Shown here in pieces: positions 1-8,100 of a DNA stretch of 42,500 bases (positions are counted from its first letter, which is position 1; every line of letters starts with the position of its first letter). The translations under genes and the position numbers were made by a program. The notes beneath the pieces were generated by a model. It worked only from the letters and a program-made list of their open reading frames with translations. It did not search any database and had not been told where the DNA came from. Source of the stretch: Nitrospirota bacterium (GTDB taxonomy: Bacteria; Nitrospirota; Nitrospiria; Nitrospirales; Nitrospiraceae); assembly GCA_030682135.1 (NCBI GenBank), contig JAUXQT010000038.1, positions 1-42,500 of the forward strand, given 5' to 3'.

Positions 1-146
1 GGGCGAGACCAACTCAACATATCAACAGACTCCTACCGCACAACCGTGCATCATTGGCCCCATGTTGCCAAACTTTCCCTGTGGTAGCAAGCGCTCCAGT
101 GGTTTATTCCCACAGGATCCTGCCCCTTGATGAGACGACATCGGGC

Positions 147-560
147 TCACGCGCCAATCACCTTTACCAGTACACGTTTTCGCCGCATGCCATCGAACTC
201 TCCGTAGAAGATCTGTTCCCAGGGACCGAAGTCCAACCGGCCCTCGGTGATCGCGACGACCACTTCTCGCCCCATCAGCTGGCGTTTGATGTGCGCGTCG
301 CCGTTATCTTCGCCGGTCTCGTTGTGCCGGTAGGTCGCGGCCTGAGGAGCCAGCGTGTCCAAGAATCGGTCATAGTCCTTGAGTAAGCCAGGTTCGTCGT
401 CGTTAATGTAGACGCTCGCCGTGATATGCATGGCGTTGACCAAGACGAGCCCCTCTTGGACCCCGCTCTTCTTGACCGCCGCCTCGACCTGTTGCGTGAT
501 ATTGAGATAGGCGCGCCGCGTCTTCGTTTCGAACCAGAGCTCTTCGCGATAGGATTTCAT
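147..560 (-). CDS. YjbQ/UPF0047 family protein
   Basis: A 137-residue single-domain protein of the YjbQ (UPF0047) family. Family-typical features are visible: the H-I-T-A-S stretch followed by D-D-E-P-G near residues 46-58, the G-D-A-H-I-K-R segment near 87-93, and a C-terminal E-F-D-G-x-R-R-K-R near 121-129. Members form small trimeric enzymes that can replace thiamine-phosphate synthase weakly; their natural substrate is not settled. Length matches the family. It is divergent from nrdJ, with about 110 bp between the two starts, so both promoters must lie in that gap. Family assignment is confident, biological role is not. Confidence 0.9.
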   Translation of the reverse strand: MKSYREELWFETKTRRAYLNITQQVEAAVKKSGVQEGLVLVNAMHITASVYINDDEPGLLKDYDRFLDTLAPQAATYRHNETGEDNGDAHIKRQLMGREVVVAITEGRLDFGPWEQIFYGEFDGMRRKRVLVKVIGA

Positions 561-670
561 GGTTGTCGGTCAGTGGACGTTCATTCTGCCGAACCGGACC
601 GTCAAGATGCAAGCAGGCCGAAACGGTATCCCTTATCGATCAATCGAATAGGGCGGTATATACTAGAACC

Positions 671-2443
671 ATGTCCGGCAAGAAGACGCGCACCCCCCCA
701 GGCCCGCCGCATGTCCCACGACTTCACCTTTCGGACCATGCCACGACCCTGTTACGCGGTCGCTATCTGGGCAGGAATACGACGGGAAGGATCGTCGAGA
801 CCCCGGCGCACATGTTCTGGCGCGTGGCCACCGACATCGCACAAGCTGAACGACTCTACCCCCGCGCCAGCCGGCTCCCCCACGCAGCCCAACGATGGTA
901 CGACTGCATGGCCCGTCTCGATTTCCTTCCCAATTCCCCCACGCTGATGAATGCCGGGCATCGACTCCAGCAGCTCTCCGCCTGTTTTGTGCTCCCGGTC
1001 GAAGATTCCCTCGACTCCATTTATGACAGCCTGAAACATCAAGCCCTCATCCACCAATCGGGCGGCGGCACCGGATTTTCGTTTAGCCACCTCCGTCCTC
1101 ACAACGACCTGGTTTCATCGTCGAGCGGCGTCGCCTCCGGCCCCGTTTCCTTCATGCGCCTCTTCAATCTCTCGACGGATATCATCAAGCAAGGCGGGAC
1201 CAGACGGGGCGCGAATATGGGCATCCTCCGTATCGACCACCCGGACATTCTTGATTTCATTGCGCTCAAACAAACCCCGACCGAAATGACGAATTTCAAT
1301 CTCTCCGTCGGCGTCACCGATTCGTTTATGCAGGCACTCACGCGCCGTCGCACGTACGCCCTGATCAATCCCCACACTCATAAACCGACGAGACGGCTTC
1401 CAGCCCAGCTCGTCTTCGACCGGCTCGTCGAAGCGGCCTGGGCTAGCGGGGAACCAGGCTTGGTGTTCCTGGACACGATCAATCGGGCGAATCCGACTCC
1501 CCGCCTCGGCACCATCGAGTCGACGAACCCCTGTGGCGAACAGCCGCTCCTGCCCTTTGAGTCCTGCACCCTCGGCTCCATCAATGTCGCCAACTTCGTC
1601 ATGCCATCGAACGGAGGGCCCACCATCGACTTCGCTCGATTAGCCGACATCATTCCTCTCGCCGTGCGCTTCCTCGACAATGTGATCGATCGCAACCGTT
1701 TCCCCCTTCCCCACATCGACCGCATGACGAAGCGCACAAGGAAGATTGGCCTGGGCATCATGGGTTTTGCCGACTTGCTGATCGCCCTCAACATCCCCTA
1801 CAGCTCCGAGGCTGCCATACACACAGCCGGCACCCTGATGGAGTTTGTTCAATCACATGCCCATCGCGCATCCGCTGACCTGGCCACCGAACGCGGAGTC
1901 TTTCCTGCCTATCGAGGCAGCCGGCTCCAGGCTCTCGGTCAACGGCATCGAAACGCCACCGTCACCACCATTGCACCGACTGGCAGCATCAGCCTCATCG
2001 CCAACTGCTCGCCAGGCATAGAACCGCTCTACGGGGTGCAGGAAGTCCGCCGCATCATGGACGGCGTCGTGCTCACCTCCTGTCATCCTGCCTTCGTCCG
2101 CTACGCAGAGGCCCTCGGCCTCGATCTCGACGCGCTCCAGGCCGACCTGTCGGCACATCCTTCCATCCAACAGATGACAGACATTCCAGAAGAGCTGCGG
2201 CGCCTCTTTGTCACAGCCCATGATGTCTCGGCCGAGCAGCATGTGCGTATGCAGGCGGTGTTTCAGCGCTATAGCGACAGCGGCGTCTCAAAAACCATCA
2301 ATTTACCGGGCACCGCAACCACAGCCGAAGTCGCCGCGGCATTTCTGCTCGCCTATCGACTGAAGTGCAAAGGACTCACCGTCTTTCGAACAGGCAGCCG
2401 GGAACAACAAGTCCTGTCCTGTCACCCCTCGAACCCCTGTTGA
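671..2443 (+). CDS. nrdJ: Adenosylcobalamin-dependent (class II) ribonucleotide reductase, compact form
   Basis: This 590-residue enzyme should reduce ribonucleotides to deoxyribonucleotides using a radical made from coenzyme B12. The glycyl/thiyl barrel motifs are clear: S-A-C-F with Cys105, the GGGTGFSFSHLRP segment, N-P-C-G-E with active-site Cys288 and Glu290, and PTGSISLIANCSPG. The very end carries C-H-P-S-N-P-C, presumably the C-terminal redox cysteines. The reading frame is open back to 563, but the start at 671 fits the family N-terminus better; the 36 extra residues look like leader sequence. It is shorter than many NrdJ proteins and has no obvious ATP-cone. A cobalamin-binding-protein homologue lies 1.7 kb downstream. 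Confidence 0.93.
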   Translation: MSGKKTRTPPGPPHVPRLHLSDHATTLLRGRYLGRNTTGRIVETPAHMFWRVATDIAQAERLYPRASRLPHAAQRWYDCMARLDFLPNSPTLMNAGHRLQQLSACFVLPVEDSLDSIYDSLKHQALIHQSGGGTGFSFSHLRPHNDLVSSSSGVASGPVSFMRLFNLSTDIIKQGGTRRGANMGILRIDHPDILDFIALKQTPTEMTNFNLSVGVTDSFMQALTRRRTYALINPHTHKPTRRLPAQLVFDRLVEAAWASGEPGLVFLDTINRANPTPRLGTIESTNPCGEQPLLPFESCTLGSINVANFVMPSNGGPTIDFARLADIIPLAVRFLDNVIDRNRFPLPHIDRMTKRTRKIGLGIMGFADLLIALNIPYSSEAAIHTAGTLMEFVQSHAHRASADLATERGVFPAYRGSRLQALGQRHRNATVTTIAPTGSISLIANCSPGIEPLYGVQEVRRIMDGVVLTSCHPAFVRYAEALGLDLDALQADLSAHPSIQQMTDIPEELRRLFVTAHDVSAEQHVRMQAVFQRYSDSGVSKTINLPGTATTAEVAAAFLLAYRLKCKGLTVFRTGSREQQVLSCHPSNPC

Positions 2444-2560
2444 GAATGGCCAGGCATCGGCCAAATTCCCCAACAAAATTGACAGTGCCCAACGATGGTG
2501 ATACGTATATTCACAGACTTCGTATATATCGAACCGAATCGTTCAGCAGGGAGGTACTCG

Positions 2561-3301
2561 ATGGCTGCGCTCGTTGGAACCCTGACCTCAGTCGGGAATT
2601 CTTTTGATGTGAATTGGTCGCTCCTCTTCGCCCGCCAACCGGAACCGGACTTGGAATTTACGGAAGAAGAACTCGATCAAACCACCACCACGAGAGCCAC
2701 CGGCCCGCTGAACCCCCGTAAAAAATCTGGCGGCGGCCGCCCGATCCTCTGGATATTGATTCTGGCGCTCATCGGCGGCGGCGCCTATGTCGCCACTATG
2801 GAACCTGAACTTGTGACCGAATGGCTAAGCCCGTACCTGGGAGAGAGCACACCACCCCCGGTAGCCATGAACCCAAAGCCGGCGCCCGCGGCTCCATCGG
2901 TCCCCGCATCACAAGCGGTTCCCAATCCAAGCGATGCGGCACCGGTGCCTGCGCCAGCCCCATCAGCCTCGGTCCCCACTGCGGGTGCCCCCCCGGCGGT
3001 CCCTGCCATGACGCCACCTCAAGCCGCCGTGAAACCAGCAGCGCCAGCCGCGACTACTTCCGCTCCGATGTTCAGCGAAGGCCAGAAAGTCACGACCACG
3101 ATGGATGAAACGGCTCCCGGGGGAAGCAGTCCGTTATTCGCCGACGCATCGGGCAGCAAGCCAGGACCGGTCGTTCGTTTTGGAGCGACCCTGACAGTCC
3201 TCGACGGCGATTTGCAGCCGAGCGGCTGGATGTACCTGGTGCGAACAGATGAAGGGGCGAAGGGTTGGGTATCGGAGAAACGCCTCCGCTTGAAGTTCTA
3301 A
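2561..3301 (+). CDS. Membrane-anchored SH3-like domain protein with Pro/Ala-rich linker
   Basis: A 246-residue protein with a charged cytoplasmic N-terminus (about residues 1-62), one membrane segment (PILWILILALIGGGAYVA, about 63-80), a long Pro/Ala-rich linker (about 100-175) and a C-terminal region that looks like a bacterial SH3 domain (V-R-F-G-A-T-L-T-V-L-D to G-W-V-S-E-K-R-L-R-L). Such architecture suggests the SH3 domain sits in the periplasm near peptidoglycan. An upstream in-frame start at 2495 exists, but the ATG at 2561 has an AGGGAGG ribosome binding site 6 bases away and is preferred. The gene is not clearly co-transcribed with its neighbours. Specific function is unknown. Confidence 0.75.
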   Translation: MAALVGTLTSVGNSFDVNWSLLFARQPEPDLEFTEEELDQTTTTRATGPLNPRKKSGGGRPILWILILALIGGGAYVATMEPELVTEWLSPYLGESTPPPVAMNPKPAPAAPSVPASQAVPNPSDAAPVPAPAPSASVPTAGAPPAVPAMTPPQAAVKPAAPAATTSAPMFSEGQKVTTTMDETAPGGSSPLFADASGSKPGPVVRFGATLTVLDGDLQPSGWMYLVRTDEGAKGWVSEKRLRLKF

Positions 3302-3375
3302 TCCTCCCATTTCTCCGTCACACATTGGCTGCCCGGCCTGGCACATTCTCGACTGTTCAGGCGAACTTCCTATGT

Positions 3376-3381
3376 TATAAT
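3376..3381 (+). promoter_or_regulatory. Extended -10 promoter for the HAD gene
   Basis: TGTTATAAT reads as an extended -10 element (TG-N-TATAAT) 50 bases before the HAD phosphatase start. A convincing -35 is not seen; TGTTCA at 3354-3359 is a weak candidate with 16-base spacing. An extended -10 can work without a good -35. Confidence 0.5.
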
Positions 3382-3431
3382 CCGCCCGTTTTCCAACTCG
3401 TGGCCAGACCAAGAATATCGACACGACTCCA

Positions 3432-4127
3432 ATGGACAGACTTACAGCGATCATCTTCGACTTCGACGGGGTCATTGCGGACACCGAACCCCTCCATTTC
3501 GCTGGTTTCCGCCAGACGCTCGCAGAGATCGGCATCGGCCTGACCGAGTCCGACTACTACGCCAACTACCTGGGCTACGACGATCGCGGCTGCTTTCTCG
3601 CGGCACTCGCCGCACACCAACGCCCCACCGATCTCGCGACCATCACGACATTGATGCAACGAAAAGCCCTGGCCTATCTGGAGTCGGTGAAGGGACATCT
3701 AGTCATTTTCCCAGGTGTGCGGGAATTTGTGCAGGAGGCCGCTGCGACGTACCCCTTAGCCATTGCATCCGGCGCCCTCCGCCATGAAATCGAATTCATC
3801 CTCGAAGAGGCCGGGCTTCGCAAAGAATTTCTCCACATCACTGGCGCCGAAGACGTCACCAAGGGGAAACCAGATCCGGAGCCGTTTCTCCATGCCCTCG
3901 ATGCCCTGAATCGACAACGCCCGAAACAGACCATCGCCCCGGCATCTTGTTTGGTCATCGAGGATTCCATCCCCGGCCTGCGCGGCGCAAAAACCGCCGG
4001 GATGAAGGTCCTCGCCGTGGCGAACACACACACGATCCAAGATCTGCATGAAGCCCATGCCATCACCCCGAGTCTCACACAGGTTCGGCTCAGCGAACTC
4101 CGAGAGCGGTTATGGCCCGCCCCATAA
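3432..4127 (+). CDS. HAD-superfamily phosphatase, beta-phosphoglucomutase/phosphoglycolate-phosphatase-like
   Basis: A 231-residue HAD subfamily IA hydrolase. Motif I is FDFDGVIADTEP with the nucleophile Asp10 and the acid/base Asp12; motif II is the I-A-S-G-A stretch; motif III lysine lies in K-G-K-P-D-P-E-P-F; motif IV is V-I-E-D-S-I-P-G. The helical cap between motifs I and II is of C1 type, as in PGM and phosphoglycolate phosphatases. The substrate cannot be read from sequence. The following cobalamin-binding gene starts only 12 bases downstream, so the two are probably co-transcribed from the extended -10 promoter before this gene. Confidence 0.88.
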   Translation: MDRLTAIIFDFDGVIADTEPLHFAGFRQTLAEIGIGLTESDYYANYLGYDDRGCFLAALAAHQRPTDLATITTLMQRKALAYLESVKGHLVIFPGVREFVQEAAATYPLAIASGALRHEIEFILEEAGLRKEFLHITGAEDVTKGKPDPEPFLHALDALNRQRPKQTIAPASCLVIEDSIPGLRGAKTAGMKVLAVANTHTIQDLHEAHAITPSLTQVRLSELRERLWPAP

Positions 4128-4139
4128 GAACCGAGTGAT

Positions 4140-5066
4140 ATGAGAATCTGTTCGCTGCTTCCCAGTGCTACCGAAGTGATTGCCGCGCTCGGTCTGAGCG
4201 AGGAGTTAGTTGGAATCAGTCATGAGTGCGACTACCCGCCATCGGTCGGGAGCGTACCCATCATGGTTGAACCGATGATCCCTCCTCATGGGCTCACCAG
4301 CGCTGAGATCGATCGACAGGTCGCGCAGCTCGTGGCCTCCGGCCAGCGGCTCTACCGGCTGAACCACGATCGCTTGTGCGACTCGCGCCCGGACCTGATC
4401 CTCTCCCAAGACCTCTGTCATGTCTGCGCCGTTACGCCGGATCAACTGCATGAAGCCATTCGAGCCATGCCTCATCAACCGACCGTCCTGACATTGAACC
4501 CCGGTACGGTTCATGACGTGATCGATGATGTCGTACGGATCGGCGACGCGGCAGGCCGTTCGGCAGAGGGCCATCGTCTTGCCTCACAGTTACGCGAGCG
4601 ACTCGAAGCCGTTCGCACTCGCGTCCGGAATCTCTCTCATCGACCTCGCGTGGTCTGTATCGAATGGCTCTCGCCCTTGTACGTCGCAGGTCATTGGGTC
4701 CCTGAGATGGTCCAGCTCGCAGGAGGACAGGATGTCCTGGCGCAGCCTGGCACCCCGTCGCGCGTGGTGACCTGGGACGACATCGTCGCCGCGTCCCCTG
4801 ACCTGCTCATCGTCATGCCCTGCGGCTTCTCGGTTGAACGGACACGCACTGAACTCGCTCAGCTCATGCAGCAACCTGGCCAATGGTCCATTCCCTCAGC
4901 ACTGAGGGAACAGACCTTCCTGGTCGATGCCTCCTCGTATTTTAGCCGGCCTGGCCCGCGCCTGATTGACGGGATTGAACTGTTGGCCGCCATCCTCCAT
5001 CCGTCAGACCATGACCCCATGCACGACTCCATGGCCAGTCGCCTGGAGCCACAACCTCAGCATTAA
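4140..5066 (+). CDS. Cobalamin-binding periplasmic-binding-protein homologue (BtuF-like), apparently cytoplasmic
   Basis: A 308-residue protein of the BtuF/TroA-like superfamily of helical-backbone metal or cobalamin binding proteins. It begins with the typical RICSLLPSATEVIAALG and has VGISHECDYP, a DLCHVC segment near residues 97-102, and a second lobe starting around RPRVVCIEWLSPLYVAGHW. There is no signal peptide or lipobox, unlike true ABC-transporter BtuF, so this belongs to the soluble cobalamin-binding group found in many bacteria. The link to B12 metabolism is attractive because nrdJ nearby needs adenosylcobalamin, but no transporter genes are adjacent. It starts 12 bases after the HAD gene and ends 4 bases before hpnD. 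Confidence 0.8.
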   Translation: MRICSLLPSATEVIAALGLSEELVGISHECDYPPSVGSVPIMVEPMIPPHGLTSAEIDRQVAQLVASGQRLYRLNHDRLCDSRPDLILSQDLCHVCAVTPDQLHEAIRAMPHQPTVLTLNPGTVHDVIDDVVRIGDAAGRSAEGHRLASQLRERLEAVRTRVRNLSHRPRVVCIEWLSPLYVAGHWVPEMVQLAGGQDVLAQPGTPSRVVTWDDIVAASPDLLIVMPCGFSVERTRTELAQLMQQPGQWSIPSALREQTFLVDASSYFSRPGPRLIDGIELLAAILHPSDHDPMHDSMASRLEPQPQH

Positions 5067-5070
5067 TGCC

Positions 5071-5940
5071 ATGACCATACTCTCTTCGACCGACGCGCAA
5101 ACCTACTGCACGACCCTCACCAAGAAGAGCGGGAGCAATTTCTATTATTCATTCCTCTTCCTGCCACGAGCCAGGCGCGCGGCGATGTACACGGTCTACG
5201 CCTTCTGCAAGGAAGTCGATAACGCAGTCGATGAGCCCCCGGCAGGCAGCAAACCCCAGGATGAGTTGCAACGGTGGTGGAACGAGCTGGAGGCGGCCTA
5301 TCAAGGCACACCGACCTTCCCGGTCACCATCAGCCTGGCCACCCATGTGAAACAGCTATCGATCCCACAGGCCTATTTCGAGGAGCTGATTAAGGGCGTG
5401 GGCATGGACCTCTCGGCTGCACGATATGCCACGTTTCAAGATCTCTCGCTCTACTGTTATCGCGTCGCCTCGGTCGTGGGGCTGATCTGCCTCCACATTT
5501 TCGGGCCGACATCGGCCAGGGCCCAAGACTATGCCGTCTCCCTCGGCATGGCATTCCAACTGACGAATATCCTACGGGACATCGAAACCGACGCAGCCCA
5601 GGGCCGCATCTACCTGCCACAAGAAGATCTGCAGAAATTCGGATGCACCGAGCAGATGATCCTCCAGCGTCAGGAGAGTGAAGAACTCCGAACGTTGCTT
5701 CGCTTCGAAGCCGCACGAGCCCATGAGTACTATGCCAAGGCACAAGCGGCGTTCGAGTCCCTGCCGGCGCAGGACCGGCGCGCGCTGACCGTCTCGGAAA
5801 TCATGCGTGCGGTCTATTCCCGCATCCTGAAAAAAATCGAGGAGCCGGGGCATCGGATTTTCGGTCCCCGAGTCCGACTCTCAACCAATCATCGGCTGGC
5901 CCTTGCCGCAGGAGTCTGGCTCCGCTCAAAGTTCTCGTGA
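5071..5940 (+). CDS. hpnD: Squalene/phytoene synthase family, likely presqualene diphosphate synthase HpnD
   Basis: A 290-residue trans-isoprenyl diphosphate synthase that condenses two farnesyl (or geranylgeranyl) diphosphates head to head. The two aspartate-rich Mg-diphosphate sites are visible: D50-N-A-V-D54-E and D170-I-E-T-D174 inside QLTNILRDIETDAAQGRIYL. The companion hpnE overlaps its stop codon by four bases, which favours the hopanoid-type squalene route (HpnC/D/E) over carotenoid synthesis. No hpnC is present in the window. The start at 5071 follows the previous gene by four bases; an upstream in-frame start at 4966 would overlap that gene by 100 bases and is less likely. Confidence 0.85.
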   Translation: MTILSSTDAQTYCTTLTKKSGSNFYYSFLFLPRARRAAMYTVYAFCKEVDNAVDEPPAGSKPQDELQRWWNELEAAYQGTPTFPVTISLATHVKQLSIPQAYFEELIKGVGMDLSAARYATFQDLSLYCYRVASVVGLICLHIFGPTSARAQDYAVSLGMAFQLTNILRDIETDAAQGRIYLPQEDLQKFGCTEQMILQRQESEELRTLLRFEAARAHEYYAKAQAAFESLPAQDRRALTVSEIMRAVYSRILKKIEEPGHRIFGPRVRLSTNHRLALAAGVWLRSKFS

Positions 5941-7262
5941 CGCCCACGCACGCTCAGTCCGTCGTGATTCTTGGTGGAGGCCCGGCTGGGCTTACCGCTG
6001 CCTATCGGCTCATCCACCATGGCTATCGAGTCACGGTCGTCGACCCTCAGCCACTCTTGGCAGCCGCCCCCACTAGTACACCTGGTCACGGCAACCCTGA
6101 ACCGTTCACAATTCTCGGCTGCCATCACGCAACGCAGGCCTTACTGCGTTCCCTCCATGCCGACCTCCAGCAGCCGACACAGCGAAATATCTCCCTAGAG
6201 TTTTGCCTCAACGAGAATGTGATCGCCCGTTATCCGCGTGCCTGGTTCCCCGCCCCCCTCCATACCTGGGTCAGCCTGCTGAGATTTACAGGCCTCCCCT
6301 GGAAGGAACGATGGCGATTGGTCTCCCGGTTGGAACGGCTGTGGGAAGGCGATGAGCGCCTGCCTGCCGACCTGGAACAGCGCACCGCCGACGAGTGGCT
6401 GGCGTCAATCGAACAAAGCGCGCAGACGCGCCGTATCGTCTGGAATCCTCTCGCGCGCTGGCTGACGGGCAATGAACTCTCTGTACTGTCCGCCGATGCC
6501 TTCATCACATCGTTGCGGCCCTTGTTCCTGAGCACTCGTCACGATAGCCGCATCTCGGTTGTCCAGGCCTCGCTGCACAGCTGCCTGATACGACCCATCA
6601 CAGAAAGACTGACGACGGGTGGGGCGACCATCTTACGCAATACCGACTCAGCACAGTTCCGCTATGAGCGAGATCACATCACGGGCGTCCTGTTGAGGAA
6701 TGGGTCGCTGTTGCAAGCCGATTGGTATATCGCCGCCCTGCCCCCGCAGCAACTCACGCCGTTGCTTCCGGAACGATGGCTGACCCGCTATGCCTACTTT
6801 CAGCAACTGTCGGAATTGGTTTCGCAAGACGGCACCCTCTTGCATCTGCAAGCAGAGCAACCCTGCGCCACCCCTCGCCTCATCCTCTTAGGCGATACCG
6901 CGTTTCACTCGGTACTCGTCACAGCGGCAACGCCTGACAGCACAGGCTTCTCCCTGATCGCAACCGGCCATCAACTTGCGCAGACTCGACCGGACTCCAA
7001 CGTTGAGGAAGTCATTCCTGACATGCTCAGATCGTTGGGACTTCTCCGCCTCGGATGCCAGCTCGGGCCGATCCACCGCCGCACGATGCCCAACGCCATC
7101 CTCTCACTCAGGCCCGGTACGAAACTGCATCGGCCCATCCAACGGAGTCCGATCGCCAACTTGCTCGTGGCTGGGGCCTGGACCGATACAGGATGGCCGC
7201 CCAACCTCGAAAGCGCGATTGTCAGTGGCAACCATTGTGCCGATGCCATCGCGCGCCACTAG
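5937..7262 (+). CDS. hpnE: FAD-dependent amine oxidase-like protein, likely hydroxysqualene dehydroxylase HpnE
   Basis: A 441-residue flavoprotein. The N-terminal dinucleotide-binding motif VVILGGGPAGLTAAYRL (about residues 9-25) is followed by a V-T-V-V-D-P strand, and the C-terminal FAD contact V-A-G-A-W-T-D-T-G-W-P-P-N-L-E-S-A is typical for the phytoene-desaturase/HpnE group. The GTG start overlaps the hpnD stop as GTGA, so translation is probably coupled. In the hopanoid pathway HpnE removes the hydroxyl of hydroxysqualene to give squalene. Carotenoid-type oxidases share the fold, so the assignment rests mainly on the hpnD neighbour. A palindromic repeat begins two bases after the stop. 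Confidence 0.8.
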   Translation: MTPTHAQSVVILGGGPAGLTAAYRLIHHGYRVTVVDPQPLLAAAPTSTPGHGNPEPFTILGCHHATQALLRSLHADLQQPTQRNISLEFCLNENVIARYPRAWFPAPLHTWVSLLRFTGLPWKERWRLVSRLERLWEGDERLPADLEQRTADEWLASIEQSAQTRRIVWNPLARWLTGNELSVLSADAFITSLRPLFLSTRHDSRISVVQASLHSCLIRPITERLTTGGATILRNTDSAQFRYERDHITGVLLRNGSLLQADWYIAALPPQQLTPLLPERWLTRYAYFQQLSELVSQDGTLLHLQAEQPCATPRLILLGDTAFHSVLVTAATPDSTGFSLIATGHQLAQTRPDSNVEEVIPDMLRSLGLLRLGCQLGPIHRRTMPNAILSLRPGTKLHRPIQRSPIANLLVAGAWTDTGWPPNLESAIVSGNHCADAIARH

Positions 7263-7264
7263 CA

Positions 7265-7382
7265 GGATGCTGAAAAAGTCCGCCAGCGGCGTTCTCGCTT
7301 CACGAAGAGGCTCAACGTACCAACTGGTACGCCTCGCCTCTTCGCTCACTACGGCCTTGCTGGACGGCCTTTTTGAGCATCC
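7265..7382. repeat. Palindromic intergenic repeat, copy 1 (MITE/REP-like)
   Basis: A 118-bp element with near-perfect inverted ends: GGATGCTGAAAAAGTCCGCC at the left, and GGCCTTTTTGAGCATCC at the right. Inside is a nested palindrome GAAGAGG...GTACC-aact-GGTAC...CCTCTTC. The A-run on one arm and T-run on the other would make it a bidirectional terminator if transcribed. It lies directly behind hpnE. A related copy is at 7823-7942. Confidence 0.8.
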
Positions 7383-7499
7383 TGTGGTTGTTCGGGCCGC
7401 GGTGCCACTCGGAGTATTGTGGCCGTTTTTTCGCATACACCGAGTTTTTCCGCAGCCTGCTAGGTCCGCTTGACGATGACACTATCCAATGGTAGGTCT

Positions 7500-7820
7500 A
7501 TGAGTATGAGACAGCTATTGATAAAATGCGCCTTGTTAGCAGTCCTCGTGCTGACGTTCGCTGGATGCGCACCCGGTTCCTCCACGCGTGGAGGCAATCC
7601 GCAGGGGCTGAGTCAGCGAGATGTGGAACGGGATTATATGGAGTGCGAGTACAAAGCGAGACTGGCGAACGAAAACCAGTTCTACAACCAGAGTACCCCC
7701 TTTCCCTTCGGCCCAGGCCCCCAAAGCCCCGCCGACCATGCCCGCGCCCTGCACGGGATCTCGACCATCAATGCGATGCGGGATACTTGTCTAGCCGCCA
7801 AAGGCTACCGAGTCGAATAG
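7500..7820 (+). CDS. Small predicted lipoprotein
   Basis: A 106-residue protein with a lipoprotein signal peptide: basic start (M-S-M-R-Q), hydrophobic core (LLIKCALLAVLVLTF) and lipobox F-A-G-C, so Cys would be lipidated at about residue 24. The mature part is polar, with Y-M-E-C-E-Y-K-A and a C-terminal C-L-A-A-K-G-Y-R-V-E that recalls small outer-membrane lipoproteins of unknown role in Gram-negative bacteria. Starts at 7470 and 7506 are possible; 7500 is chosen because it gives a normal-length signal peptide. The gene is bracketed by two copies of the same palindromic repeat, so it is probably a single transcription unit. Confidence 0.75.
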   Translation: MSMRQLLIKCALLAVLVLTFAGCAPGSSTRGGNPQGLSQRDVERDYMECEYKARLANENQFYNQSTPFPFGPGPQSPADHARALHGISTINAMRDTCLAAKGYRVE

Positions 7821-7822
7821 AC

Positions 7823-7942
7823 GGATGGTGAAACAGGCCTCCGGCTTCGTTCTCGCATCGTTCAGACCCTCAACGTACCGCAGCGGGTACGCCTCGGGCC
7901 TTCACTCGCTGCGGCCTCGCCGGAAGACCTGTTTGACCATCC
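7823..7942. repeat. Palindromic intergenic repeat, copy 2
   Basis: A 120-bp element with inverted ends GGATGGTGAAACAGGCCTCC and GAAGACCTGTTTGACCATCC. The centre keeps CTCAACGTACC...GGTACGCCTCG, also found in copy 1 (7265-7382). The arms differ from copy 1 but pair with each other, so changes on one arm have been matched on the other, which suggests that the folded form matters. It begins three bases after the lipoprotein stop. Confidence 0.75.
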
Positions 7943-8100
7943 TCACGACACCTTCCATCTTCATCAGTATTCACATTGTCTCCACACTGACCAGGTCACG
8001 CTCGACCGCGTTCATGCACTCTCTTGCGGCTGGCTTACATTGACATCATGGGCCCAGCTTCCTAAGATATTGCCCACCTTCTTGATGGTTCTACTCGACC

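Noticed and set aside
5938-8043. Plus-strand frames overlapping hpnE and the palindromic repeats (for example 6976-7473)
   Set aside because: They read through the repeat element and out of frame with hpnE; no family resemblance.
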